Below are positions 35,630 through 48,297 of a DNA stretch of 64,000 bases, piece after piece. Source of the stretch: Patagioenas fasciata (lineage: Eukaryota > Chordata > Aves > Columbiformes > Columbidae); contig NC_092521.1 of NCBI RefSeq assembly GCF_037038585.1, positions 106,470,398 to 106,534,397 on the forward strand, in the 5' to 3' direction. The position numbers and the translations under genes are program-made. The stretch's first letter is position 1. The number at the start of each line of letters is the position of its first letter. A model generated the notes under the pieces. The model was not told where the DNA came from, ran no database searches, and saw only the letters and a program-made list of their open reading frames with translations.

Positions 35630-36295
35630 TTCTGCAGGGATCCATCTTAGGTCCAGTATTCTTCAATGTCTTCATAAATGTCTTGGACACAGGACTTGAG
35701 GAAATACTAAGTAAGTTCGCCAATGACACAAAATTGGGAGGAGCTGTTGACATTCTTGAGGGCAGAGAGTCCATGCAGAGGGATCTGGACAAACTGGAGA
35801 ACTGGGCAATCATCAACCGCATGAAGTTTAACAAGGGCATGTGCAGGAATTTGCACCTGGAACATGGCAACCCTGGCTGTTCATACAGACTGGGGGACGA
35901 GATGCTGGAGAGCAGCTCCATGGAGAGGGATCTGGGGGTTCTGGTCGACAGCAAGTTGAACATGAGCCAGCAGTGTGCCCTGGCAGCCAAGAGAGCCAAC
36001 TGTGTCCTGGGTGCATCCAGCACAGCATTGCCAGCCGGGCGAGGGAGGTGATTGTCCCGCTCTGCTCTGCACTGGTGCGGCCTCATCTGGAGCACTGTGT
36101 GCAGTTCTGGGTGCCACACTATGAAAAGGATATAAAGCTACTGGAGAATCTCCAGAAGAGGGCTACAAAGTTGGTGAAGTGTTTGGAGGGGAAGCCATAT
36201 GAGGAGCAGCTAAAGTTACTTGGTTTGTTCAGCCTGGAGAAGAGGAGACTGAGGGGAGACCTCACGGCGGCTACAGCTTCCTCACAGGGGGAAAG
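35630..36295 (+). mobile_element. CR1 ORF2 fragment inside LTR mosaic
   Basis: Readable reverse-transcriptase segments include [42 protein letters not shown] and [18 protein letters not shown], across two frames (35509-36051 and 35841-36410). The usual ADD-type catalytic site reads AND in this copy. The fragment lacks both the upstream part of ORF2 and the CR1 3' tail, so neither end is a normal LINE end. It is non-functional. Confidence 0.85.
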
Positions 36296-36338
36296 CATCT
36301 GCCACGGTTTATTGTCACCCTGCAATCAAACCTTGACA
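36296..36338 (+). mobile_element. 43-bp tail of another LTR family
   Basis: CATCTGCCACGGTTTATTGT then CACCCTGCAATC and CCTTGACA closely match the 3' end of the LTR at 16833-17474, here in plus orientation. It directly abuts the CR1 fragment on the left and the minus-strand LTR start on the right. Confidence 0.75.
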
Positions 36339-36481
36339 CTGCATGAAGAAAATCAACTTAATTTCAGTCATATTATCACATCATGCAATGAGTTAGAAAG
36401 AGGGGGTTAATTTAATCTTCATACTGCTGGTAGTTGTTACATGTATTATACAAAAATTGACAAGAAACCTTTAATGGAATG

Positions 36482-38954
36482 AGTGGCCGCACAGTCACAG
36501 GCCCTGGTTCTTGTGGGTGATTTTAACTTCCCTGATGTCTGCTGGAAGGACCATTTAGCCAGCCAGCCACAGTCCAGGAGGTTCCTCCAGTGCATTGATG
36601 ATAACTTCCTCATGCAGATGGTGGAGGAGCCGACTAGGAGAGGTGCGCTCCTGGATCTCATCCTCACTAACAAAGAGGGTCTGGTCGAAGTAGTAAAAGT
36701 TGAGGGCTGCCTGGGTTGCAGTGACCATGAGATGGTGGAGTTCAGCATCTTGTGTGGCAGGAACAGAATAGCAAGTAGAATTGCAACCCTGGACTTTAGC
36801 AGGGGTAACTTCGGCCTTTTTAAGCGATTGCTTGGGGAAATCCCATGGGCAAGGCTGCTTGAAGGTAAAGGGGCCCAAGAGAGCTGGATTGCATTCAGAG
36901 ATTGCTTCTTCCATGCTCAGGATCAGAGCATCCCCACACGTAGGAAGTCGAGGAAGGGAGCCAGGAGGCCTGTGTGGTTGAATAGGGATCTGTTGGGTAT
37001 GCTCAAGCAGAAGAGGAGAGTTTACAGGTCATGGAAGCAGGGGCTGGCCACTTGGGAGGAATATAAGGCTGCTGTTAGAGGATGTAGGAAGGCAGCTAGG
37101 ATAGCCAAGGCCTCCTTAGAATTACAGTTGGCGAGAGGGGTCAAGGACAGCAAAAAGAACTTTTTCAAATACATAGCAGATAAAACTAACACCAGAGGCA
37201 ATGTAGGCTCACTGATGAATGGGGTGGGTGCCCTGGTGCCAGAAGATACAGAGGAGGCAGAATTACTGAATGCCTTCTTTGTCTCTGTCTACTCTGCTGG
37301 AGACTGTCCTGGGGAGCCCCGTACCCCTGAGACCCCGGATGAAGCCAGGTCAATGGAGGAGTTTGCTTTAGTTGATGAGAACTGGGTTAGGGCGCAATTA
37401 AATAGTCTGGACATCCATAAATCCATGGGTCCAGATGGGATGCATCCACGGGTGCTGAGGGAGCTGGCTGAAGTAATTGCTAGACCTCTCTCCATCATTT
37501 TTGCTAAGTCTTGGGAAACGGGAGAGGTACCTGAGGACTGGAGAAAAGCAAATGTCACTCCAGTCTTCAAAAAGGGCAAGAAGGAGGACCCGGATAATTA
37601 TAGACCGGTCAGCCTCACCTCTGTCCCTGGGAAAGTAATGGAGCAGCTTATCCTTCGTGCCATCTCAAGGCATATCAAGGATAAGAGGGTCATTAGGGGC
37701 AGTCAGCATGGCTTTACCAAGGGTAAGTCATGCTTGACCAACCTCATAGCCTTTTATGAGAATGTATGAGGTGGATGGATGATGGCAGGGCGGTGGATGT
37801 GGTCTACCTTGACTTCAGTAAAGCCTTTGACACAGTCTCTCACAACGTCCTCACGGCTATGTTGAGGAGGTGTGGTCTAGACAATAGAATAGTGAGGTGG
37901 GTTGCAAACTGGCTCAAGGAGAGAAGCCAGAGAGTGGTAGTCAATGGTGTGGAGTCTAGTTGGAAGCCAGTATCTAGTGGAGTGCCTCAGGGGTCAGTAC
38001 TGGGGCCAATATTATTCAATATATTCATTAACGATTTGGACAAGGGAATTGAGTGTACTATCAGCAAGTTTGCTGATGACACGAAGCTGGGAGGAGTGGC
38101 TGACACGCCAGAAGGCTGTGCTGCCATCCAGCGGGACCTGGACAGGCTGGAGAGTTGAGCGGGGAATAACCTGATGAAATTTAACAAGGGAAAGTATAGA
38201 GTCCTGCATCTGGGCAGGAACAACCACAGGTTCCACTATAGGTTGAGAAACTACATATTAGAGAGCAGTGTAGGGGAAAGGGACCTGGGGTCCTGGTGGA
38301 CAGCAGGATGACCATGAGCCAGCACTGTGCCCTTGTGGCAATCAAGGCCAATGGCATCCTCGGGTGTATTACAAGGGGGGTGGTCAGTAGATCGAGAGAG
38401 GTCCTCCTTCCCCTCTACTCAGCCCTGGTGAGACCCCGTCTGGAATATTGTGTTCAGTTCTGGGCCCCTCAGTTCAAGAAGGACAGGGAACTCCTGGAGA
38501 GGGTCCAGTGTAGGGCAACAAAGATGATTAAGGGAGTGGAGCACCTCCTTTATGAAGAAAGGCTGAGGGAGCTGGGTCTCTTTAGTTTGGAGAAGAGGAG
38601 ACTGAGGGGTGACCTTATTAATGTTCATAAATATATAAAGGGTGAATGCCACGAGGATGGAGCCAGGCTCTTCTCGGTGGCAAACAATGATAGGACAAGG
38701 GGTAATGGGATCAAGCTGGAACACAAGAAGTTCCACTTAAATTTGAGAAGAAACTTCTTCTCAGTGAGGGTGACAGAGCACTGGAACAGGCTGCCCAGGG
38801 AGGTTGTGGAGTCTCCTTCCCTGGAGACATTCAAAGCCCGCCTGGACACATTCCTGTGCGACCTCACCTAGGCGTTCCTGCTCCAACAGGGGGATTGGAC
38901 TAGATGATCTTTTAAGGTCCCTTCCAATCCCAAACATACTGTGATACTGTGATG
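36482..38954 (+). mobile_element. CR1 LINE, 5'-truncated, near-complete reverse transcriptase
   Basis: About 2.5 kb of CR1 ORF2. It opens with the C-terminal part of the endonuclease ([14 protein letters not shown]) and continues through the reverse transcriptase: [54 protein letters not shown] and the catalytic FADDTKLGG. The conserved end [19 protein letters not shown] is followed by the 3' tail ATACTGTGATACTGTGAT. The open frame 36483-37769 (428 codons) is interrupted by a TGA with a frame change near 37767, a second TGA at 38156-38158 and a frameshift near 38290. It is therefore a pseudogene copy, but little decayed. CR1 is a host non-LTR retrotransposon. Confidence 0.93.
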
Positions 38955-39276
38955 GAATATTTGTAGGGACTGGACTTTGACACTGCATTTTTAAATTCAG
39001 TAAATCTTTTCTTAGACAATGGGAGGAAGTAGCTTTCAGAACCTGGGAAAAAACCCTAATGTTTTGATATAATGACTGACTTCTGCTAGCCTTTATACCA
39101 TCTAAGTTATAAAAAACAGGAGATCATTTCCATGCTGCTGGTGTAATTTGGTGCTGCTCTATTGTGTTCCTTACAGTTCAGTAAACTTACACCCATGGAC
39201 AAGTTTGGTTTCTGATGAACTGTCCTCACCCAAGGAGGAATTCTGAGAGTTTCTTTATAATTTTTTTTTTTTCCTG

Positions 39277-39827
39277 TTCCCAGGAAAAGAACACCCTGGT
39301 CCCAAACAGCCGATCCCATGGAAAAAGGAAAAGTGTCAAAAAGGCAGAAAGGCCCAGAGGCCAACTGCAAAACAGCAAAAAGCTGAACTAACAATAACTA
39401 ACCGAACTAACAGAACTCTCAAATGGAAGCTCAGCTGGAATGGAGTTGAACTGGAATGGGGTCTGCCAAGCCAGATAACCCCACTCTACTTAAATGTGAA
39501 GCATGACCTTAGTGGCATGGAATATTCTCATTGATCAGTCTGGATGTAAGTCAAGGTCTACCTTCCCAGCTGCACCTCACCTGCAGATAAAAAGCCCAGA
39601 AAGACCTTACTCTCCCAGACAACAGCTAAAATAACAGTAAGTTCTTGTATTTTCTCAATTCCATCTCAAAACCACTGCAAAGTTACTTGAAAAAAACAAT
39701 AACTCTGTTCTGGGGTGCTATCTTATTGTTCTCAAACTAAATCCAAACAATGACTGTGCTAGCTATGAAAAAGAAGAACTTCTAACTGCATGAAGTAAAT
39801 TAACTTGATTTCAGTCAAACCAACACA
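39277..39827 (-). mobile_element. Truncated LTR (32970 family), minus strand
   Basis: On the minus strand it starts at 39827 with TGTGTTGGTTTGACTGAAAT and passes through TTCATGCAGTTAGAAGTTC, GGCCTCTGGGCCTTTCTGCC and TTTTCCTGGGAACAGG. It then breaks off at a homopolymer run near 39262-39274. The 3' third of the LTR is missing. Confidence 0.8.
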
Positions 39828-39829
39828 GA

Positions 39830-42800
39830 CTTAGTTTTTCCTGTTGTGTATTTTACATTTATGATGTTGACATGCTATAAGTATTATTAATTGGCACATT
39901 GTCAATGCCTTTTTCATCAAGGCAAAACCATGCAGCAGGCAGAACACATGGTGGTTAATACTTTAGTAATTATGTAGATTATCCCACCATAGTTTTCTTA
40001 TCCCTGGCTTATTTTTTTCTGTTTAATTTAATCTCACAAATTAATCAGATTGTTCTTGATGTGTGCCTTTAGAGAAACACTCAAGTTTTTTTCCCGTGTG
40101 TGCATGGTTTTGTGTTAGAACTGTGTTTGCCACAAGTGTACTGGAGAAAAAAGTCTTTAAACTGTACGAGATAATTGCTGGAGAACTTAAAATTAAAAGC
40201 TATGCTAGCATGTCTTTTAGTTGTAAGAAAAGCCCTGATTTTAGTTGTGACCTGAAGAATTTATCTTTTAAAAATTATAGAGAAAGAAGGAGAGTGGAGG
40301 AGATGTGAGCTGGGTTGCAATTTATTGTGGAAAGCAAATATTTTCCATAGTTTTCTGTGTCAATAGTAGATACGTTACTGACTGAGGTATTTATTCCAGA
40401 GGTATAAAAACCTGAACATTAAAAATATTGTCTAAAACTGTGCTTAGCAGTTAAAAATAACCATCCAAAAACATCTATTAAAAATATTTTGGATGAAAAA
40501 TAATATTTTCAATTATGATTTTTAAATTATAAATATGAATATATGAAATGTCAGCTATTTTGTTTCTGAAAATGGTAAAATATGTGTACTTTTCTAGCTT
40601 CTGATCTTTTGCTTCCTTATGGAGCAGTTTTTTTGTGCAGACTTTCCTCATGCAAATCTTCTTACCAGAAATGGAAGCTACAACATTTGTGTGTGTATCT
40701 ATATAATGGAAGTTTTAATTAATCAATGAGCCAAAAGTGACTGGGAAGAGGACAGGGCAAGCACAGAGTCTGCACTACCTTCCTATAAGGTAATGCAGGT
40801 GTTGCGAATCTCTATGGAATATCAGATTTCCACTTTAAATACTTATTATAAGTTTCACATTTTTGTCAGTGTATTTTGTGACCTATTCTGCTCAAAACTG
40901 TTTTTCCAGAACTGAACCTACTCCTTATGAACATAGAGAAACTGCTTGGTCCCATTCATGCGAAATGCAACAAAATAAAACAAAATTCTGCCTTCTCTCA
41001 TCTTAGGGGCCCATAGACGGTGATTATATTTCTCCTGTTAGACTACTTCTTAGAAAACCCAGAAGGAATATGTCTGGCTTGGACTTGGATCATCCAGGGA
41101 ACTGTAACACATATATCAGAACCCACCGGTGGGTATCTTGTCTATGGCAGGTCCCGTAGCATCATGGATCCTCCTGCAAACTGCTGCTTCAGCAGTGCTG
41201 GCCTTTCTGGTCTGAAGAGGAGCTCTAAAACTTCTCTGGAAGTAGGGAACACTGGGAAAGGGTTCTACTCCTTATTCTGGAATTTTGGCCTATTGAATTT
41301 TAATCAAGATTCAATTGTCTTATATGAATAAGTTTATGTAATGCCTTATTTAGAGATTGGCTGGAACTGTAGTGCATCTAAAACCTCAGTGGTTTCCCTG
41401 CAATATTCCCTTGTTAATGATAAGTTGTTCTTTCTTTTTACTGTGGCCTTTACTTGTTTATTTGAAGGTTGATGGTCCCATACAACTTTGTGACTGTGTA
41501 GTGCAGTGCTTAAACATTAGTTAAAAACAAACAAACGAACAAACACACACATATGTTATAGGTGGAATTTAAAACTGCAAGTCTACTAAGAGCTGGAATT
41601 GACAATTTCTATTCATTGGTTGTTGACTACCGAAGTGTAAGCCAAGAGCGACCACACTCTTAAATGTCTCTGTTAATTGTTTAAATATATCACTCAGAAT
41701 GCCTGCAATAATCAGAGAAGTCAGGATCTGTACTTGGTTTAAGATGTTTTTTCACTAATAATTATGATGGAAAAGTCAGCTGATAGAGACTTAGCACTCA
41801 TTAGTGTAAATAATTCTTCATGGCAGAAATTCCTCATTCCAAGGCTTATTTTTATTTGTCAAAGAAGAAGCCAAATTGTCTGCTAAATATAAACTAAGAG
41901 AATTAAAGCAGTAGAGAGGCTGTCTTAAACTACTTGTTCCTTATTATCTAAAATATTCCTACTTACCCATTCTTCTTTCTCTTTAAGTTATGCAGCAGTA
42001 ATGCAAGTGGCATTTCAAGTAGGAATATCCTGTTATTGCCATCATAGAAGTGAATAAATTCAGTGTAATGGGATAATTCTGGACCTATTAGGAAAACCAC
42101 TGTGATTATGTCTCCTCTTGCTTGCTCCTGCTACACAGTAAAAAGATGTGCAGTAGAAAATGTGTCAATGTAACTGAGATAATTAATGGTTTTGGCTACC
42201 ATTTTCAGCATAAACTGCTAAGAAGGGATGTCTTTCATGAAGTAACTACTTTAATTTTATTATTTTCCTGCACATTTCCTATTGGAAAATCTGATAGATC
42301 AAGTGCTGATCTGGAATAGTGATCTGTATAGTGAATAGTTATCTGTAGCTACACCCACCTCCCAACACTCTGATGTGTGGAAGGGAAACGAAGAACAAGG
42401 TCTTGGAACCTCTCTCTTGATTTGCCCTGTATATAACTAGATAAGATTGGCCAAAGAAGTCGAATTTTTGATTGCTCTGTTGAACAGATTGACATCAGCT
42501 ATTTAACATACTAGTGAATTTTTCTCAAGGAATGTACTCTCCATAACCTGCATGGTCCAGGTGCCACACGACTGTGCTTAGGTTTGCAAAAAACTGCTGT
42601 TAATAATGTCTAACACAGTTGTTGAAACTGTAATCACACCAAAGTTCAAAATTTTCTTTCAGAAGCAGCTTATTTCCAGGAAGAAAGATGGGTCAGACCT
42701 CCAGCTGTTGCAAGGCCTCACAGTCCCTCACACATGAGTAGGATGACATTGATTTACATCCACTGAGGATCTGATCCTTTGAGGGAGGATGGGATAAAAT
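39830..42800. other. Intergenic, nothing recognised
   Basis: AT-rich sequence with short open frames only. No splice-supported exon, LINE or LTR was recognised here. Confidence 0.5.
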
Positions 42801-42806
42801 ATAGCC

Positions 42807-42888
42807 ATGGTGGCTGGGAAGGCTAAATCCCCTGCCAGTGAGATGAAGGGAACAGTGCTTCATGGACTACAGAACTCAGAGAGAAAAG
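42807..42888 (+). CDS. Weak candidate first coding exon
   Basis: An ATG in good context (TAGCCATGG) opens MVAGKAKSPASEMKGTVLH to NSERK, with a GTAATA donor after 42888 and one base left over. It is short, not recognised and not linked to other exons except by being upstream on the same strand as the candidates at 50.2 and 59 kb. It could be chance. Confidence 0.15.
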
Positions 42889-45800
42889 GTAATAGAAAAA
42901 CCTATTGTGTTTTGCTAGTCCCTGGATGTAAGGAGTGGTCTGATCTGTTGAAGAAATTTAGAGTGTTTGGAGTTTCTCAGATTTGTACACGGTCAGTCGT
43001 ACATTTGTAACATTTCAGCAGCTGCAGACGAACTAAATGCCATAACCCACTGACCATACCTCCTCTTCCCTAGATAGGCCCTTTCTGTTTAGAGCTGCAA
43101 GGAGAGTTGTATCACAATTACTAATTTGAAAGCATGCTCTGTCACTATGGTCTACTACCTTTTCTGAGAATTATCCACAGGAATGGATGCAATTCCTACT
43201 TCTGCTTCCTGTCTTGGAGAAGGTTCAGTGTGAGATGCAGTGGCCTCTAACATAAAATCCCATAATAGGCTTCTTTAGGTTTTACATACTGGTTTGCAAC
43301 ACAGTCTGCAAAACTTTGAATAATGTATTTCTCAAGTTACAGCTGAATTTTTTTAATCAGTGACTTTTAAATCATGTCCACATTTTAAAGACTCTCATAG
43401 AACACAGCAATTTAAATGCAACAGTTCTAGACATTTCAAGTTCAACTGATTGGGCTATCATAAGCACACCTACCTATTGGCTGCACTTTGATTCTTGAAC
43501 CTATCATGAATGGTGATAAAATAATATCCTAAATTGACTGAGCTATTTTAACTGACATTCACTAGTAAAGTGTTGTGGATTAGAGCTGTTTTTACAGGAA
43601 ACAAAAGCTTAACATCCTACAGAGGGCTGAATGACCTGGAGTTTAGTTCAGTTTTAAAGCTTATTATTTACTTCCTGCTTTCCATGTTCTGATTATTTTT
43701 CACTTCTTGTCAAGAGGAACAATATGAACTTGTTTAATGAAATTAAGTATACTTCCTGAAATGCATCAATCTGAATGGCTAGACAGAAATCAATGAATAC
43801 AGTAATATTGACATCCAGAGGCCTGCACTTTATTTTAATTTGTATTCCTAAATAAAGGGGTGTTGTCTTCACCTTACAGATTTTGTTTTGGGTGGCAACC
43901 AACCTGTGTTAGTTTTTACTACAGACCTTTTATATTATCCTGCTTAAATCTGGATTTGCAGCCTTTTTTTGACTAAAAAAATAGTTCAAAAAATACTTGT
44001 GTATGTAAAATTGAAATATTGATATTTTAAGTTTTAAAGTAATGATACAGAGAAATTTACATAACTACATGCTGCTGCAGCAGAAAGTTGTTATGTACAA
44101 TCAGTTACTCTTAGAAACTGGAGCTTTTAAAAATAATCCCGTAGACAGAGACATGTTTTATTAGTAGGAATTATCTTGTGTGGTGGTATTCAGTTTCTCC
44201 TATTAAGATTTATAGGATTTTAGCTACGAGATTGTTATGCTGAGATTTGTGTGGGATAGGTAAAGGCACTGGAATTTCTTTATATAATGTAAAAAACACT
44301 AGTTAATGACTTAATGAAGAAAAAATGAAATAAACATAATAAAAATGAGCTACTGCTAACTAGAATGGTGCCAGGACAACTCATTTGTATTTAATCTTTC
44401 TCTTGAGATAAACTTCTCTACACAGAGAACTTGAGATGAGTTTTAGACATTGACTTTGTTTGGTTCTTAATCTAGCCAGATCTTCTGAATTTATCTTGAG
44501 ATGCTGAAGAACTCTGTCTCTCATCTCACAGGCCCCAAACCTGGCTCAAGGCAACCCAGAGATGTCTTTGGAGTGGACTGAGGCATTTATTACTGTGTTG
44601 ACACAGGTGGTTCTTAATTGATGATGTTGGAGTGTAAATTTCCGTCTCGTAGGTCAGGAGTCAATGACATTGCTAGGGAAGAAGCTTACTCAGTTGCCTG
44701 AGGAATAGATCAGAGGTCTTTTGAGGTATGTGGCAATTACTGTATTTTGCAGGTAAGGGACCAAGCATGAAAGATTTCCTCATCTTCTGAGAGGAATTGA
44801 AGAATAGGAAAGGTGCATCAGAACAGTCTCTCTGCTTCTCTCTTCTCTGTGCAATGATAAATTGAAATGAGGAATGGATGAACTTAATCAGAACAGCAAG
44901 AGGGTTTTTCATTTTCTTCATGTCTGCTCAACCTAACAAAACCTAACACCTACTCTCCTGCCTGCCTTGACAGAAGACTGGATGCCAGGTTGCATCTGCC
45001 TAACATGTTTGCCTATCATATCATAAATGGTTTTCAAAATTAAGCAGACAAAAATGAGACTTGATAGAACTTGTAACCAGATTAACGTAGCCAAATGACA
45101 CTTCCATTCTTCCTCCCACCCTGGCAGAAGAGGTGCACTCTGGTCCTCCTCAAACAGTTGTCTCACTTAATGGAACATTTACAATGACTTTTCACCATAA
45201 TTAACAATTATTAGTTCTGCTACAAACAGTTCATTATTGCAAGCTTCTCCCAGACTTGTAATATGTAGACAAGCATTACTCTCTGCAGTACTCAGCTTCA
45301 TTACTTAATAAGGGCAGCACTCAAAAATTCCATGGGAAAAGCAGAAAGAGGTTATCTTAGTGGGTATTATGGGACGTAGTATGCACAGCAGCTTTTCTTT
45401 TCCAAACTGAATAAGAAATTCAGAATTCCAAACTGGAAAAAAAAATATTTCTGAAAAAGTAAAAAGTGGGGTCCTTCAGTTTTATGCTGTCATGTAAAAT
45501 AGTTGTGCCTTCACTGTCTGGCCTTCATTGCTCTTGCTTCTTTGGTTTTTGTTTTTGTGTTTGTTTGGTTTTTTTCCCCCCTTTATTTATTTATCTATTT
45601 ATTTTTTGTTTGTTTTTACTTTTTGTGGAAGTATTTTCATGATTTATTTAAATACATTCCTTTATTTTAAAAAGTTGTGTTTCATTTCCACAGACATAAA
45701 TGCTCTTCCATTTTCATTAAGCCCTATGAATCTACTTGAAATATGTTAACAGGAAGAAGATCAAATCTCAAGAGAGCTCAGAAGCTGAAAAGTTGAAATT

Positions 45801-47324
45801 CAGATGTGGAGGTTTTCAGGTGAGTGCCACATCCATTAGCCCACTGCATATTGAGTCAAAGCAGAAGCCCAACTCCAGAGCTTCTTAGACCATCTGTGTC
45901 AAGATCTAGAATAGATTTAAAGGGTGGTTCACTCTCCGATGCTTTTCTTTCATGCTCCTTGTTTGGAGTTTGACAGTTATGAGAAGTATTTTCTCAGACA
46001 GTTAACAGCAATGGAAGCTTTTGGGAGGTAAATGTCTTCAGCAGTTAAGATGACAAGGTGGTATGTCATCTTGAGCACCTTAGTGGAAGTTCAGCAGACT
46101 AGTGTGGGGAAATGTGGGATCCGAAGTGCAAATTTGCATGTATTTTGGCAGCGGCAACAGCTGATGAAGGTAACTGGATGTCTCTCAGCATAAATTCCTG
46201 TTGCCTGTCTTCATTTTTTTCCCAGTAGTTGTGATCACTGGTTGTTGTATTCACAATCTTTGAAGCTGATTTTAACTTCATTGCCCCCGATTAAGTCAGA
46301 TCAGGCTAGTTATATCCCTTATCCTGCCTTGCTACAATGTTGCCTGCTCAGACTGTTTAAAGCAGCATTTGCGACTCTTTGTGCAAAAAGTAATATGAAG
46401 TTAAACTACAGAGATGAAAGGAGTTCCTATATTCTGCCTCAGAAATGCTTGAAAACAATGAGATTCCTTTGTAGGCTGTACAAATTTCTGTTTTTTTTCA
46501 GGCAGTGTGAGACTGTTACAGTTGTTCAGTCAGACCTGCAGTTTAACACAGCCTCTAGAGGTTGATCAGTTGATTTTCATGCCAGCCCACAGTAGGTGTT
46601 CCAGCTATGCAAATCTCTTGGAGAGAGTCAGTCTTGAGCATTTCGACCAAATAAAGCTAGAAGGGAAATATCTAAATATACCCAAACCTGAGAATATGAC
46701 GTTATAATATGGTATAGTGATTAGGGGGCTTTAGAATGGTTGACAGAATGAACTCTCTTTACCATTCAATGTCTGGCTAACTTCAATGGAGTGTTTTATA
46801 CTACGGAAATTAAATTGATTATACTTTTTGTTTACCTTCAAAGTAGATCCTGTTTCAGAGGGAAATTCAATATCTCTTAATTAATTTATTTTCATTATAG
46901 AAATGCAAGCAATGTATAATTGCTAAATTAGTGGCAGGGGCAGAGGAAGGAGGCTAGAAGGGGCTATCTGGGATTTCATAAACACAGTTATCACAGAAAG
47001 CAGTATGTCCAGCCCAGTGGAAACAGCCAAGACAGAATCCAAATTATGTAAATTTGTTCTCCTTTCCTTAATATGTACATTGTGTTTTACATCAGAATTA
47101 CCACCTTAAAAAATTGTATGACTGCTCCAATGTGCTGATCGTTTCCGTATTTTAACAAATCCTTTCTACTGGTATAAATTAAAAACTAGTGTTCCTCTGA
47201 TTAATACTGACTATGTTAGGATGTCATGAAACTCAATTTATATATAAAACCTAATTGCAAACAGATTTATTAAAAGTGTAAAATGTTGCCCATAACTGAT
47301 AAATCATTCCACATTGTTCCCCTG
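42889..47324. other. Intergenic, nothing recognised
   Basis: AT-rich, with a T/G-rich low-complexity stretch at 45540-45625. Minus-strand frames near 44.7-45.2 kb have no recognisable protein content or splice support. Confidence 0.5.
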
Positions 47325-48297
47325 TATCACAGTATCACAGTATCACAGTATGTTTGGGATTGGAAGGGACCTCAAAAGATCATCTAGTCCAATCCCCCTG
47401 CTGGAGCAGGAACGCCTAGGTGAGGTCGCACAGGAATGTGTCCAGGGGGGTTTTGAATGTCTCCAGGGAAGGAGACTCCACAACCTCCCTGGGTAGCCTG
47501 TTCCAGTGTTCTGTTACCCTCACTGAGAAGAAGTTCTTTCTCAAATTTAAGTGGAACCTCTTGTGTTCCAGCTTGATCCCATTGCCCCTTGTCCTATCAT
47601 TGTTTGCCACTGAGAAGAACCTGACTCCATCCTCGTGGCACTCACCCTTTATATATTTATAAACATTAATAAGGTCACCCCTCAGTCTCCTCTTCTCCAA
47701 ACTAAAGAGCCCCAGCTCCCTCAACCTTTCTTCATAAAGGAGGTGCTCCACTCCCTTAATCATCTTTGTTGCCCTACGCTGGACCCTCTCCAGCAGTTCC
47801 CTGTCCTTGAACTGAGGGGCCCAGAACTGGACACAATATTCCAGATGGGGTCTCACCAGGGCGGAGTAGAGGGGAAGGAGGACCTCTCTCGATCTACTGA
47901 CCACCCCCCTTGTAATACACCCAAGGATGCCATTAGCCTTCCTGGCCACAAGGGCACAGTGCTGGCTCATGGTCATCCTGTTGTCCACCAGGACCCCCAG
48001 GTCCCTTTCCCCTACACTGCTCTCTAATAGGTCATGCCCCAACCTATACTGGAACCTGGGGTTGTTCCTGCCCAGATGCAGGACTCTACACTTTCCCTTG
48101 TTAAATTCCATCAGGTTATCCCCCGCCCAACTCTCCAGCCTGTCCAGGTCCCGCTGGATGGCAGCACAGCCTTCTGGTGTGTCAGCCACTCCTCCCAGCT
48201 TAGTGTCATCAGCAAACTTGCTGATAGGACATTCAATTCCCTCGTCTAAATCGTTAATGAATATATTGAAGATCAGATTAGGGTTATTACGGAGCCC
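47325..48297 (-). mobile_element. CR1 LINE 3' fragment, minus strand
   Basis: Read on the minus strand, ORF2 is open from the catalytic region ([12 protein letters not shown]) through [18 protein letters not shown] to [19 protein letters not shown] and a TAG, at least 257 codons. The 3' tail is the CR1 octamer, TATCACAG on the plus strand, in three copies at 47325-47348. It is truncated at its 5' end near FNIFINDLD. Its protein is very close to the matching part of the CR1 at 36482-38954, in the opposite orientation. Confidence 0.93.

Larger units (their letters stand above)
35316..36380 (-). mobile_element. LTR (32970 family), minus strand, with middle replaced
   Basis: On the minus strand, 36380-36339 matches the LTR start (TGACTGAAATTAAGTTGATT, TTCTTCATGCAG). 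Bases 35634-35316 match its 3' part, including GCCTTTGAGCCTTTCTGCC and the end GGGATTAAACGTTGACA. The middle of the LTR is missing and is replaced by a CR1 fragment plus the tail of a different LTR (35630-36338). CTGCA occurs at both junctions. It is an unusual mosaic rather than a simple nested insertion. Confidence 0.7.

Noticed and set aside
35616-36119. 167-codon open frame, minus strand
   Set aside because: It is the antisense shadow of the plus-strand CR1 fragment.
41020-41331. 103-codon open frame
   Set aside because: No good acceptor/donor pair and no recognised protein. A conserved non-coding element is possible but cannot be shown here.
44673-45166. Two adjacent minus-strand frames of 77-82 codons
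   Set aside because: No recognisable domains, no consistent splice sites between them and AT-rich composition.
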